DNA of 64,000 nt from Roseibacillus sp. (GTDB taxonomy: Bacteria; Verrucomicrobiota; Verrucomicrobiia; Verrucomicrobiales; Akkermansiaceae): positions 1-64,000 of the forward strand of contig JAPKFB010000015.1 in assembly GCA_028821775.1 (NCBI GenBank), in the 5' to 3' direction. Below the pieces are notes generated by a model. That model was not told where the DNA came from and searched no databases. It worked only from the letters and a program-made list of their open reading frames with translations. The translations under genes and the position numbers were made by a program. Position 1 is the first letter of the stretch, and every line of letters starts with the position of its first letter. Positions 34,397 through 44,070 of this stretch are shown piece after piece.

Positions 34397-34780
34397 GTGA
34401 TCGAGGTTGTCTGTGCGGTGATCTGTCGGGAGGAGAAGGTGCTCCTTTGCCAACGAGGGACGGGGGCGCACCTCGCTGGAGAATGGGAGTTTCCAGGTGG
34501 CAAGGTGGAGGAGAACGAGGAGCCGCGGATGGCGCTGGTCAGGGAGATTCGCGAAGAACTCGGCTGTGAGATCGAAGTGGGCGAGCCCCTCTCGGCGGTG
34601 GAACATTGCTATCCGGAGATCGCGATTCGACTGCAACCCTATCGGTGCGTGGTTTCAGCCCGCGAACCTCTCGCCCTCGAGCATGAGGAGATTGGATGGT
34701 TCGACTGCGAGGAAGTTTTCGCGCTCAGATTGGCGGAGGCAGATCGCAGAATCTGGAACGCGCTCAAGAACGAAAGATGA
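34397..34780 (+). CDS. MutT-like Nudix hydrolase
   Basis: 127 residues from a GTG. The Nudix box is complete: GGKVEENEEPRMALVREIREELG fits GX5EX7REUXEEXGU. The early VICREEKVLLCQRG and FPGGK are typical of (d)NTP pyrophosphatases such as MutT, which remove oxidised nucleotides. Size matches MutT (about 130). Converges closely with the metallophosphoesterase gene (7 bp). Confidence 0.88.
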   Translation: MIEVVCAVICREEKVLLCQRGTGAHLAGEWEFPGGKVEENEEPRMALVREIREELGCEIEVGEPLSAVEHCYPEIAIRLQPYRCVVSAREPLALEHEEIGWFDCEEVFALRLAEADRRIWNALKNER

Positions 34781-34787
34781 GCCCCGT

Positions 34788-35510
34788 CTAACGGCCGTCC
34801 GCGAGGCGTTCGGCAAGGGAGTGGGGAAGTCCTCCCTCGATGATCTTCTTCTGCGTGGTCTCGATATCGTAGTCGATGCGCCGAAAGGTCACGAGCCGGG
34901 CAGGGAGGTCATAAATCGCATAGCAGGCTCGCCAGTCTCCATCGCGTGGTTGTCCGACCGAACCGATGTTGATGAAATATTTGAGGTCATCCTCAATTTC
35001 GATCGAATCGGCGGGCACTTCCTTGACCCGTGCTCCGCGGGCGAATACGCGGGGGACATGAGTGTGTCCGTGGAAGCAAACGTGAGTAAATTGGTAGGAA
35101 AAGTTCGACATGGCATCGAACTTGTTGGTGACATAATTCCACGCTTGAGGCTGGTCGAGGGTGGAGTGGACGATGGTGAAATTTGAAACTTGTCGCACCA
35201 TGCGCAGGCCCCGCAGCCATTCGCGCTGCTCTTCGGAGAGATGCTCGCGGGTCCACTCGAGGGCGGTGGCGGCGGTGGGATTCATGGTTTCGAGGGAATG
35301 ATCTCCGCTGGCGTCGTCGTCGTGATTTCCCTTCACCACCGGGCACTCCATGGCCCGCACGAGTTCGAGGCATTCGCTGGGATTGGCATTGTAGCCGACG
35401 ACATCGCCGAGGCACACCCATTCCGAGCAGCCCTGACCAGCGGCGTCGTCCAGAACGGCGTTCAAGGCCTCCAGATTGGCATGAATATCTCCAAAGAGAG
35501 CGATTCGCAT
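34788..35510 (-). CDS. calcineurin-like metallophosphoesterase
   Basis: 240 residues. All metal-binding blocks of the YfcE/MJ0936-type family are present: GDIHAN, GDVVGYNANP, GNHDDD, HSTL and GHTHVP. The bacterial members hydrolyse phosphodiesters or nucleotide substrates with a di-metal centre. The C-terminus (YDLPARLVTFRRIDYDIETTQKKI) is the usual family ending. Cytoplasmic; single gene. Substrate not assignable. Confidence 0.88.
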   Translation of the reverse strand: MRIALFGDIHANLEALNAVLDDAAGQGCSEWVCLGDVVGYNANPSECLELVRAMECPVVKGNHDDDASGDHSLETMNPTAATALEWTREHLSEEQREWLRGLRMVRQVSNFTIVHSTLDQPQAWNYVTNKFDAMSNFSYQFTHVCFHGHTHVPRVFARGARVKEVPADSIEIEDDLKYFINIGSVGQPRDGDWRACYAIYDLPARLVTFRRIDYDIETTQKKIIEGGLPHSLAERLADGR

Positions 35511-35575
35511 TTTATCCCTCGCGGCAGGCGAGAAGGAAGGAATAGGAACGGCCCGAAAGACTGTCGAGTGAAAGG

Positions 35576-36643
35576 TTACTGAATCCCGGACTTCGTCTGG
35601 CGGAGGTGGTGGCGATAGTAATCGCGAGGCTGGTTCATCCAGATGGTGCGCCAGGTCCGTTCGCGGGGTTTCCCGGTCACGGGATTAGTTCCAAATCGCT
35701 TTCCGGTGAGGGGATGACGGATGAATTTTTTATCTGGGGGGTAGCGGAGAGGGCCTATCTGGGGCGAAATTTTGTATTCCTCTGCGAGCTCGCCGAGCAG
35801 TTCCCTGATTCCGTCCATGGGATAGCCTTCGCCTTGTCGAAACCAATAGTCAGGGAGGTCCAAGGCCGCTTTCCAACGGTTGTCAAAGATCTCTTCTACG
35901 CTGAACTTGCGCACTCCGGCTCGAGATTGGAGTGCATAGAAGATCGTGCGCGGGGAAATGTAGCGGCGGTTTTGAGGATTGGCCCACATCTTCTGGGCCG
36001 CCTCCCAGCTCTCGGCTTCACGGCCGGGAATGCGGCTCAAGACGTAAACATGCTGTCGTTGGAGTTGGAGGTGGCCGCTGAATTCAAATCCCCGCTGGAA
36101 GCCTTCCGCCGCGCGCTCGAGATTGACGGGCCGCCAATTCTGACTGAGGGCATTGCCCAGTTCGGCCCAGAGCTTCCAGTCGTTGGGATTGGCTTCCACT
36201 CCGCGCTCGAGGAAGGCGATTCCCTTGTCGAAGAACTCGCGTTGCTTGCGTTTGCGTCTTCCTTCGGAGAGGCCCGGGCGATCACTGTAGTCCGCGTAGG
36301 CATTGCTGAATAGGTGCCACCCACCCGTGGTCCAGTAGTAGCGGACGCGGGGTTGGAGGGCGACGATGGTCTTGTAGGTTTGTTCGAGATCATACCAGTC
36401 CTGATTCTCCCAGTGGACATGGGCTTCCAGGTTGAGCATGGAGGCAATGAGTGGGCGCAAGCCACCGAGCGCGATGGCCAGGCCGGTCTGGCCAAGCTCT
36501 TCGCGGGTATCGAGATTGATCGGTTCCGGAAGCAATCGCCGCTCGTGCAGATCGGCTGCGACCTTGTCGTCCCAGGGCAGGCGGGCCAGTCCTGCGAGCG
36601 CCAAGGCGATGAGCACAACGATGATGTTGCGAAGGAACTTCAT
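35576..36643 (-). CDS. membrane-anchored TPR-like hypothetical protein
   Basis: 355 residues. N-terminal anchor (LRNIIVVLIALALAGLARLPWDD), then helical repeats of TPR type: WYDLEQTYKTIVALQPRVRYYWTTGGWHLFSNAYA and FFDKGIAFLERGVEANPNDWKLWAELGNAL, where the 34-residue spacing and the ANPNDWKLWAELGNAL pattern are clear. The C-terminus is basic and aromatic. Located 12 bp after the ABC-2 permease gene, so the three minus-strand genes (ATPase, permease, this) look like one operon. Probably an accessory subunit; function unknown. Confidence 0.7.
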   Translation of the reverse strand: MKFLRNIIVVLIALALAGLARLPWDDKVAADLHERRLLPEPINLDTREELGQTGLAIALGGLRPLIASMLNLEAHVHWENQDWYDLEQTYKTIVALQPRVRYYWTTGGWHLFSNAYADYSDRPGLSEGRRKRKQREFFDKGIAFLERGVEANPNDWKLWAELGNALSQNWRPVNLERAAEGFQRGFEFSGHLQLQRQHVYVLSRIPGREAESWEAAQKMWANPQNRRYISPRTIFYALQSRAGVRKFSVEEIFDNRWKAALDLPDYWFRQGEGYPMDGIRELLGELAEEYKISPQIGPLRYPPDKKFIRHPLTGKRFGTNPVTGKPRERTWRTIWMNQPRDYYRHHLRQTKSGIQ

Positions 36644-36655
36644 GAACGTCGGTAG

Positions 36656-37591
36656 TTAGATTTCCTTGTCCGAGAAGATGAACCAGCTCAGCACGAGATA
36701 GATTCCGGTGTAGAGTCCGGCGGAGATGAGGAGAGTGCCGATGAGATCGGGAGGGAACGGTTGCCCTGCCACGACTTCATCGACGGCTTTGAAGGGGCGG
36801 AAGTCGGGGAAGACCACGACAATGAGTTTGGAGGCAATGACGGTGACCTGATCATCCGCCATCCTGGACTCCCTCAACCAGTGGTCGCGTCCATCACCGA
36901 TGAACTGGCCGATGAAGTAGCAGAGCGAGGAGATCACCACTGTGAAGAGGGTGCTGGAGGAGAAGGTGGAAACCAGCAGGGCCAAGGCCGCGATGATGGC
37001 CGCTTCCAGAAAAATGGCGAACATGGCGGCCTGCAGGCTCCAGGTCACGCCGTGGCTGAGCAATTCGCGGCGGCCCTCGGTCCGGTCTGCATCGGTCCAC
37101 TGTTCCTGGAGGACCAGCATGTCAGCCGCCTGGGTCCAACTTTCCAGAATGCTCTGCATGCGAAAGTAGAGGACGGCATCGAGAAGGACGGTCATGACCG
37201 TGAGGCCGACGAATATGAGGATGAGAACTCCGAGGAGTTTGCCGATCAGGTAGTCGAGGCGGGGGACCGGTTTCGAGAGGATGGTGTAGAGGGTCCGATC
37301 CTCAAGATCTCGAGGAATGAGGAGAGCAGTTGCGACGATGGCGAGAATGATCGCGAAGAGCTTCATGACCCCGATCATGGGGCTCTTGAGCATGCGGAGC
37401 TCTTCAGCGCCGACGCTCTCCGGTCCGGCGGTGTGGGGGAGTTTGAGGAAATTGACCGCAATCGCGACCATCACGAAGACGAGGAGAAAGTAAAAGACCT
37501 TCATTCGCATGAGATGAGTGAAGGTATTGCCGGCGATGATGAACACGCGGCGTAGGGAAAAGAGAGGAGTCTGTTGGATGTCAGTGCTCAT
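36656..37591 (-). CDS. ABC-2-type transporter permease
   Basis: 311 residues with about six membrane segments (YFLLVFVMVAIAVNFL, FAIILAIVATALLI, VLILIFVGLTVMTVLLDAVLYF, FAIFLEAAIIAALALLVSTFSSSTLFTVVISSLCYFIG). The early RDLEDRTLYTILSKPVPRLDYLIGKLLG is diagnostic for ABC-2 permeases (it resembles the ATPase coupling loop). It overlaps the ATPase gene by 4 bp, so the pair forms an exporter. Substrate unknown. Confidence 0.85.
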   Translation of the reverse strand: MSTDIQQTPLFSLRRVFIIAGNTFTHLMRMKVFYFLLVFVMVAIAVNFLKLPHTAGPESVGAEELRMLKSPMIGVMKLFAIILAIVATALLIPRDLEDRTLYTILSKPVPRLDYLIGKLLGVLILIFVGLTVMTVLLDAVLYFRMQSILESWTQAADMLVLQEQWTDADRTEGRRELLSHGVTWSLQAAMFAIFLEAAIIAALALLVSTFSSSTLFTVVISSLCYFIGQFIGDGRDHWLRESRMADDQVTVIASKLIVVVFPDFRPFKAVDEVVAGQPFPPDLIGTLLISAGLYTGIYLVLSWFIFSDKEI

Positions 37592-38493
37592 GAATTCTCG
37601 TTGTCGGTGGATACAACTACGGGTGCGTGGTCCTCTTGGGAATCCTTCTGCACCGTCTCGCGGAGGAACAGTCGCTCAAGAGTGGTGCGGGGATGACCGG
37701 TGTGCACGAACTCGACGCCCTCTTCGTTTTCGGCCAGGTTACGAATTTTCTCCAGCAGGCTGGGAGTGGCATTGCGGAGGACGATCTCGGTTTGATCTTC
37801 GATCGAGATGAGATCATCGAGGCGACCCTCCTTCACGAGGACGCCCTGGTGAATAATGCCCACGCGGTCGCAGACTTCCTGCACCTGTTCGAGAAGGTGG
37901 GAGCAGAGAAAGACGGTGAAGCCCCGCTTCTTGAGGGTGAGGATCAGGTCGCGGATCTGGCGAGAGCCGATTGGGTCCACTCCGGCAGTGGGTTCGTCGA
38001 GGATGAGAAGGCGTGGGTCCTGCACCATCGCCTGGGCAAGTCCGATGCGTTGAAGCATGCCTTTGGAGTAGCCTCCCAAGCGGCGCCGGCGAGCGGCCTG
38101 GAGGTCGACAAGATCGAGGACCTCTTCGGTGCGCTTGCGAAGCTCGGCTCCGCGCATGCCGCAAAGCTTGCCGTAAAAGCGAACGGTCTCTTCTCCACTC
38201 AGGTGTTTGTAGAAATAGGGATTCTCGGGGAGGAAGCCAACGTCGCGTCGCGAATCGACTTTGGTGGAGTCCTTTCCAAAGATCGCACACTTGCCCGAGG
38301 TGGGGGCCACGAGCCCGAGCAGGGCCTTCATGGTGGTGGACTTTCCGGATCCGTTGGGACCGATCAACCCGTAGACTTCACCGGGTGCGATTTCGAAAGT
38401 GACGCCGTCGACTGCCCGAATGATTCCTCGTCCGAAGGAGCCACGAAAGTCCTTCACGAGACTACTGATTTGGACCGCGGGCGTTTCGCTCAT
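37588..38493 (-). CDS. ABC-2-type transporter ATPase
   Basis: 301 residues. Walker [11 protein letters not shown]-loop region in VGFLPENPYFYKHLSGEETVRFYG, signature GGYSKGMLQRIGLAQAMVQDPRLLILDEPTAGVDP (with Walker B), switch His in FLCSHLLEQVQEVCD. The last 80 residues form the extra C-terminal domain found in drug/lantibiotic-exporter ATPases. First gene of the operon; its start is 354 bp from the divergent lipoprotein gene. Confidence 0.9.
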   Translation of the reverse strand: MSETPAVQISSLVKDFRGSFGRGIIRAVDGVTFEIAPGEVYGLIGPNGSGKSTTMKALLGLVAPTSGKCAIFGKDSTKVDSRRDVGFLPENPYFYKHLSGEETVRFYGKLCGMRGAELRKRTEEVLDLVDLQAARRRRLGGYSKGMLQRIGLAQAMVQDPRLLILDEPTAGVDPIGSRQIRDLILTLKKRGFTVFLCSHLLEQVQEVCDRVGIIHQGVLVKEGRLDDLISIEDQTEIVLRNATPSLLEKIRNLAENEEGVEFVHTGHPRTTLERLFLRETVQKDSQEDHAPVVVSTDNENS

Positions 38494-38586
38494 CTTTTAA
38501 AGATCATAGCTGGAGTAGGAAGACTGGCAACGGGTTTTGAGAAATTGGCCATCTTTCTCACCATAGAAATTCTCGGCGGCGTTCTT

Positions 38587-38760
38587 TCATGGGAACGCAT
38601 TTTCGTAAGGAGGCATGTCACGGTAGCGATGCAAACGATCCTCGGCGTCTGGGTCACGCAGCTCGTATTGTCCCGAAGTGCAACTTGGTTGTCGGACAGT
38701 GAGGGCAGGGATTGAATGGGAGGACCGGAGTGGGGAGCGACAGCGCCTCGGTCGCAGGTG
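38587..38760 (-). pseudogene. possible small zinc-ribbon gene broken by a frameshift
   Basis: On the minus strand one frame ends in a protein-like stretch QYELRDPDAEDRLHRYRD then MPPYENAFP and a stop. Immediately upstream, a different frame reads LPFNPCPHCPTTKLHFG, with a CPHC knuckle. The two meet at about 38665-38670, consistent with a frameshift in a short gene just ahead of the ABC ATPase. The 5' limit is not clear and no homologue could be checked. This 354-bp gap holds nothing else I can support. Confidence 0.28.
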
Positions 38761-38847
38761 GGAGGGCGACAGGGGCAGGCTGCTTGCCGATGTTTTGGGG
38801 CACTCGCTCCAAGCGAAGTATTGTGATGGCGAGATTAGAGTAGCGCA

Positions 38848-39681
38848 ATGGGAGGAAATCGCGACGCTGGGTCCATTGTGAAAGGAAGAATTGCATCCTT
38901 GGGGGCTGCTTTGGTGGTTCTCTTCGGCATTTCGAGCTGCCTTGAAGTGGATCAAGTGATCACTTTGAAGAGGGACGGGAGCGGAACCATCACGGAAGAG
39001 ATGTTGATTGGAAAAGGGTTGCTGACATTCCTGAAGGACATTCCGGGCGACTTGGCAGACCATCCTTTGGTGGGGCTCTACCAGGAGGAAAATTACGAGA
39101 AATTGGAGGTCAACTACGGGGCCGGAGTGAAATTTTTGAAGATGGAGAGGATTGCTCGCGCTGGAGGGGAGGGAGTGAGAGTGACCTACCGCTTCGCGGA
39201 CATCAACCAGGTGGTGCTTGTCCCGGGGTCGACTCTCGACGAGCTTAAAATGAACAAGAAGAAAGGGCTTCGAGAGGAATCCCTGTGCTTCGAGTATGCG
39301 GCCGGGGTGCTCACGGTGAAGGTCCCCGCCCTTTCCGCGAGCGGGACTGAGAATGGGAAGGAGAGCGAAGCAACAGAGTCTCCCGTCGACCTCCCGGCCT
39401 TGGAGAAGGTGATGATGCAGATGTTCAAGGGGATGAAGATCAGCTCAAGATTGATCGTGGATCCCGGGATTCAGGAGAGTGATGCGACCTATCGGGAAGG
39501 GAAAATGATCACCTTCCTGAATTTCGATTGCGACAAGATCATGGGAAACCCGAAGGGAATCCAAGCGCTGGACAAACTGGACGGATCGACTCGCGCTGAA
39601 TTGAAGACCGCGCTGGAGGGAGTAAAGGGTGTGGTGGTGGAGACCAAGGAGTGGATTCGAGTGAAGGTGGCTTCTGATTGA
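38848..39681 (+). CDS. lipoprotein, unknown
   Basis: 277 residues from the ATG at 38848; a GTG at 38878 would give a more standard lipoprotein signal (KGRIASLGAALVVLFGISSC, lipobox ISSC). The mature protein starts LEVDQVITLKRDGSGTITEEMLIG, a pattern I associate with outer-membrane lipoproteins of PVC bacteria carrying an 'exponential-like' beta layer (weak recollection). It is soluble, charged, and contains a Ser/Glu-rich linker (TENGKESEATES). No enzymatic motif. Divergent from the ABC operon. Confidence 0.7.
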   Translation: MGGNRDAGSIVKGRIASLGAALVVLFGISSCLEVDQVITLKRDGSGTITEEMLIGKGLLTFLKDIPGDLADHPLVGLYQEENYEKLEVNYGAGVKFLKMERIARAGGEGVRVTYRFADINQVVLVPGSTLDELKMNKKKGLREESLCFEYAAGVLTVKVPALSASGTENGKESEATESPVDLPALEKVMMQMFKGMKISSRLIVDPGIQESDATYREGKMITFLNFDCDKIMGNPKGIQALDKLDGSTRAELKTALEGVKGVVVETKEWIRVKVASD

Positions 39682-39735
39682 GGAGCCTAGCTGACCTCGC
39701 CCGGGCCGCTTGAGTGCGGGACCCGAGCCCATGTC

Positions 39736-39838
39736 CAAAATGGAAGGGAAAGAAATTTGGAGAAGGGCTCGCTTTGCTCGGGAGCATCGTCGAAACGCGG
39801 ATCTTTGTTCCCACGGCGGCCGTTGCACGTCAGTCACG
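39736..39838. repeat. dispersed repeat A, copy 1
   Basis: About 103 bp, from CAAAATGGAAGGGAAAGAAA to GTCAGTCACGA, closely matching 44071-44174 (roughly 80-85% by eye, one-base gaps). It lies in the 350-bp space between the convergent lipoprotein and CotH genes, which contains no gene. Confidence 0.75.
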
Positions 39839-39864
39839 AATCCCGATTCGTTTCTTTCGCGTGC

Positions 39865-39880
39865 TTTTCGAACACACCCT
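39865..39880. repeat. 16-bp word shared with the metal/arsenic regulatory region
   Basis: TTTTCGAACACACCCT is identical at 29612-29627 and here, in the same orientation. Both sites are intergenic. It may be the edge of a third dispersed repeat family. Confidence 0.45.
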
Positions 39881-40031
39881 AGCAGGAATGGCGCAGGGAT
39901 AATGCTCTTCAGTCCCGATGGGAATCAAGTTCCAATCCTCTCGAAATTCCTGGCATCAGGTTGAGAGCATGTCGGAGATTGCTGCGACCCCTCCGGAGTC
40001 GGGAACCCATCTTATCCTTGCTCCATTCCTG

Positions 40032-43000
40032 CTAGCGATCACCCCGCAGGCGAATGAAGCGCTGCTGGCCGGAGGTCAGGGGGACGAGATCGCGGACCGT
40101 GATGGTACTCGTGCCATCGTCGTTTTGAGTTTGAGAAACGATGACGATGTCTGGTGACCAGGTGATCAAGTCCTCGCTGACCTCAGGGGTGATGACGGTG
40201 CTGGAGAGGTTGTCGCGGATCTGGAACGTGAGGGTGAGGTATTCCTCGTTGTTGTTGGTGGTGATTCTGACGACGTTGAGCTCAGTGACTTCTCCGTTGC
40301 TGAGATCCTGGCCCTGGGCGTAGAGCATGAGGTTGCTCAGATTTCCGGGACCCGAAGGGACCACGAGCGGTCCGGCAATGGTGAGGTCGATGCTATCGAG
40401 GGGACCGTAGACGAGGCGGGTCCAGAGGTCGAAGGACATGGCGTCGGCGAGGTTCGGGGCACCGGCGTTGAGGAAGGAGGCTCGCCAGCGGGTCCCTTCA
40501 TCGAGTTCGGTTTCGGGCGTATTAAGAGGATCGATGAGAACGAGGCTGGGCCCGTCACCGTCCGGAGTGAGGGGCCAGGGCGCGTCGTCATCGAAGGTGA
40601 AGCTGAAGATTGAGATTCCCAGCGGGTCGTGCAGGGCGAGGCGCTCTCCCTTGTTGGAGAGGTTGCTGTCATTGGCGAATTCTCCAAAGATAGAGGGCTC
40701 GGCGGCACTACCGTAGCGAGCGAGAAAGGCCTCGCGGTTGCTGACCAGAAGAAGGAATTGACCCGCCGCGAGGGAGGTCCCCGGGGGAAAGGTGAAGTCG
40801 ATGCCCTTGGTGAAGCGGTAGAAGCTGAGGTCGATCTCGCTGGCACTCACATTCTGCAGTTCGAGGAATTCAAAGTCGTTGTCGGACGAGGAAAGGGCCA
40901 ATTCCTCGGCAGTGGCAGGGTCGGTGGGATGATAGTGGATTTCGGTGATCTTGAGATTGTCCAAGTTGGCGGGGGTGCCGATGCGGTAGAAGAGACTGGT
41001 GAGGGCTGACCAAGTGCCCGCGGCATCGCGAGTGCGGGTCTGGATCCAGGTGGATTGGTCGATGGCAATTGCGCCGGTGTAGGCCTGCGCGCTCGCCGCG
41101 AGTCCGCCCCCGGGCAGGCCGGCATCCCCCTCCAGGACCGCCTGGATGAGAAAATCGGCATCGTTGGCGGACCGGTTGAAACCGTGGATGACGAGGACGT
41201 TGTCACCAACTTGCAGGAGTTCACGGTCACGGGACTGATCGAAACTTTGATATTTGATCGCATCGATATCGTTGTGGGTGGCGGAGGCAGCGGAGTTCCA
41301 ATTGCTGGCATTGACGTTTTGGGATTCGATCTCGGTGCCGTTCAGATAGGCGACGAATCCGTCATCGTAGCGCATCTTCAAGGTCAGGGTATTGAGCGAG
41401 TCGAGAGTGGCCTGGTCGGGGATGTCGAACTTGAAGCGAAGGTAGACCGAGGGATTGATAAAACGCATGTTTGTCAGCGTTGTATTGATGAGGTTTGTGT
41501 AGTTGGGATTGCTGACCGGGGAGCCCTCGAAGCCCACGCCGTTTTCTTCGGTGAGCCAGCTGGCAATATTGGACGGGTCGGCAATACCCCTCCAGGTCGT
41601 CCCAATGATGAAGCTGGTGATGGCGTTGGGAACGAGGATCTGGACTGGCTGATTGTCGGTGACGAGGGGGATTACGGATGAATTACTGGAAATCGGCAGA
41701 CGGGGGTCATTGCCATCGGTCGTGAAAAAGATGGTGGATCCGGCGGTCGAGTTGGTGAGGCTCAAGGAGATGGAATTTGCAAAGATGGTGCCCTGAGGAG
41801 AGGGAGTGGGGGCGGTGACTCTGGGGTAAAGTCCGATGTTTCTGAATTGGTTGAGGACGGTGCTGCTGCGCCGGGCGAGGAATTGGCTGCGCACCCAGGA
41901 GACGGCAGGCCTCCACTGGTTGTTGCGGCTGTAGGGAATGCTGCGGGGAGTGTCGCTACTCCAGCTGCCGACTCCCCACCGGGCGGACTCCCCGACGATG
42001 GGCATTTGCATGATGTCCTCGAGGGGATCCCAGAGGGCGTTGAGTTTCGATATAGTGAGCGCTCCATCGTTGAACAGATGCTTGTGGAGGCGATCTGCAA
42101 AGAAGAGTTGGAACTCCTCGTACTGGCGCAGCGCCTGGTAGATAATCCCCGGAGAGTTGTTGTTGTTGACGCGAGTGAAATCGTTTTGGAAGGAGCGCGA
42201 CGCGGAGAACGGGATGCCCATCGACATCTCGGCATCCCACGAGTAGAAGAAGAATTTTCCAGCCCCGTTGCGACTCCTGCGGGCGACATACCAATTCTTG
42301 TCGTTGCCAAAGGAAGAGATGTCGTCGCCATTTCGAAACTCCGGGGCGAGCCAGTCCTCATCGCTGGACCAAATCCGGTGAATCATGGCATCCGCAAAAT
42401 TTTCGAGGTCGATGAATTCCTGGATGGCGGCGTAGTCCGAGGCCGAGGTGATTCCGGCCCGGGCGAGGTCAATCATGTCGTCCCACGCGGTGGAGTCTCC
42501 GGCTTCCACTTCGGCGCCGTGTTTGAGGACGTCCCAATCTTCCGTCTGGCCGCCGTGATGGTCGGCATTGTAGTTGGCATGGGGAAGCTCCTGGAGCTCG
42601 TACACTCCCCAGTAGTCGCCGTTGAGATAAAGACTGACCATGCGACCGATGGGAGATGGTTGCCCCATCGAGAGCTGGAGACGGTGAAGGAATTCATTGC
42701 GAATGAGGGTGGCTTGATCCCAGTCGCCCCGGAAGGTCCAGGCGTCGTGGCCTCCACCGCGCAGCAGGAGATGCTTGAAGCTGTCCACCGATGATCCGGG
42801 GAAGAGGTCATGCTTGAGGCGTGGCTTCCCGTAGTCGCTGCGGAAGTAGAGGCGAAAATTTTTCTTGGGATGGAGGCGTGAATTGCCGCCATGGATACGG
42901 ACCCCAACGGGTTCGTGGGTCGAGTCAAGAGGGTCGGCGGGATTGAAATACTCGAAGTGGACTTCACGCTCACTGGATCGTCCTGAGAACTCCGGGTTGT

Positions 43001-43889
43001 TGTGGATGCCGTTGCGGCCGAAGAGGTCGCTGGCGTTGAAGGAAAGGGAGACCACCGGCAGGCCCCGGAGGCCGGGTTGAATTTCGGAACGATAGGCGGT
43101 CGCATTGACGATGGACGAATTCATCTCCGGCTGGCGAATGATGTCGCCGGTGAAGAGATAGCTCTGGGCGTCCACGTTGGAGGGAACGAGGTCGGATTTG
43201 TATGCGAGTGCCCGCAGCACGGTGGTTGAACTGATGGTAATGGGACCGTTGTAGAGGACGCCGGAAAACGCGCTCGGTTTGGTTCCATTGGTGGTGTAGC
43301 GAATCGAGGACCCGGGAGTGGCGCAGGTGATGGCAAGGCTGATGGGTGCCGAATAGAATCCGCGCTTCAGGGAGAAGACGGTGTCGGCGACGAAGTCGGT
43401 GAGCGACGGGCCGTTGGCGGCATTGGGAGTGGGCGGATCGAGATAGCCGAGGCGGCCGTCACTGCCCGTTCCATACGCGAGGTCGCGTTTTTGTGAGGGA
43501 TACTGGGGAGAGAATTCCTGGATAATGTTGCCGCTGGGATCGGCGAGGGCGAGGTAGTCGCCCGAGGATTCGAGGAGGAAGTTGGTATGCAGTTCCTGAC
43601 CCAGAACGGCGCGATCCTTTCCTGAAGCGAAGATGACGAAATAAGCATTTGTTCCCAGGAAGCGGCCGTTCGGGAGGGTCCACTTTTGCGGGACCGCGGG
43701 ATCGTCAGTCAGGGAGTATCCTCCAAGGTTGATTTGGCCCCCCTGGTTGTGGAGTTCGATCCAGTCTGAGGAGTCCCCATCGACATCATCGAAGCTTGCT
43801 CCGTTGTTGGTGACGAATTCACTGATAACCACTTGGCTGCAGGCATTGGCCGCGACAAACAAGGTGAGCGAGAGGAGGAAGAAGCGCAT
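40032..43889 (-). CDS. very large secreted CotH-kinase/lamin-tail protein
   Basis: 1285 residues with a signal peptide (FFLLSLTLFVAANACS). Domains in order by eye: lamin-tail/LTD (about 20-140, ISEFVTNNGASFDDVDGDSSDWIELHN, WTLPNGRFLGTNAYFVIFASGK). A chitobiase-type C-terminal-like beta domain (about 175-245, SAPISLAITCATPGSSIRYTTNGTKPS) comes next. CotH family (about 275-620, HEPVGVRIHGGNSRLHPKKNFRLYFRSDYGKP and SLYLNGDYWGVYELQELPH) is third. A second TTDGNDP chitobiase-like module, a module with YDDGFVAYLNGTEI, a second LTD (EFLELQNVSASEIDLSFYRF) and a closing domain follow. Single gene; function unknown, probably extracellular adhesion or modification. Confidence 0.87.
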   Translation of the reverse strand: MRFFLLSLTLFVAANACSQVVISEFVTNNGASFDDVDGDSSDWIELHNQGGQINLGGYSLTDDPAVPQKWTLPNGRFLGTNAYFVIFASGKDRAVLGQELHTNFLLESSGDYLALADPSGNIIQEFSPQYPSQKRDLAYGTGSDGRLGYLDPPTPNAANGPSLTDFVADTVFSLKRGFYSAPISLAITCATPGSSIRYTTNGTKPSAFSGVLYNGPITISSTTVLRALAYKSDLVPSNVDAQSYLFTGDIIRQPEMNSSIVNATAYRSEIQPGLRGLPVVSLSFNASDLFGRNGIHNNPEFSGRSSEREVHFEYFNPADPLDSTHEPVGVRIHGGNSRLHPKKNFRLYFRSDYGKPRLKHDLFPGSSVDSFKHLLLRGGGHDAWTFRGDWDQATLIRNEFLHRLQLSMGQPSPIGRMVSLYLNGDYWGVYELQELPHANYNADHHGGQTEDWDVLKHGAEVEAGDSTAWDDMIDLARAGITSASDYAAIQEFIDLENFADAMIHRIWSSDEDWLAPEFRNGDDISSFGNDKNWYVARRSRNGAGKFFFYSWDAEMSMGIPFSASRSFQNDFTRVNNNNSPGIIYQALRQYEEFQLFFADRLHKHLFNDGALTISKLNALWDPLEDIMQMPIVGESARWGVGSWSSDTPRSIPYSRNNQWRPAVSWVRSQFLARRSSTVLNQFRNIGLYPRVTAPTPSPQGTIFANSISLSLTNSTAGSTIFFTTDGNDPRLPISSNSSVIPLVTDNQPVQILVPNAITSFIIGTTWRGIADPSNIASWLTEENGVGFEGSPVSNPNYTNLINTTLTNMRFINPSVYLRFKFDIPDQATLDSLNTLTLKMRYDDGFVAYLNGTEIESQNVNASNWNSAASATHNDIDAIKYQSFDQSRDRELLQVGDNVLVIHGFNRSANDADFLIQAVLEGDAGLPGGGLAASAQAYTGAIAIDQSTWIQTRTRDAAGTWSALTSLFYRIGTPANLDNLKITEIHYHPTDPATAEELALSSSDNDFEFLELQNVSASEIDLSFYRFTKGIDFTFPPGTSLAAGQFLLLVSNREAFLARYGSAAEPSIFGEFANDSNLSNKGERLALHDPLGISIFSFTFDDDAPWPLTPDGDGPSLVLIDPLNTPETELDEGTRWRASFLNAGAPNLADAMSFDLWTRLVYGPLDSIDLTIAGPLVVPSGPGNLSNLMLYAQGQDLSNGEVTELNVVRITTNNNEEYLTLTFQIRDNLSSTVITPEVSEDLITWSPDIVIVSQTQNDDGTSTITVRDLVPLTSGQQRFIRLRGDR

Positions 43890-44070
43890 CGGTTGAGAGA
43901 GAGGGGGGCAAGGGGTAGATTCTGGTCACAGCAGTCCCGGCCCCCAAGTTTATTTCAGGGCAAGTGAATATCCTAGCCCTGCTCTTCCATTCTGCAAGCC
44001 GTCTCCCGCCGGGAAGCTGAAGTTATCCCCATCCGCGGATCTGCCAGGGTGGCGCCAGCTTGGTTCGGCA

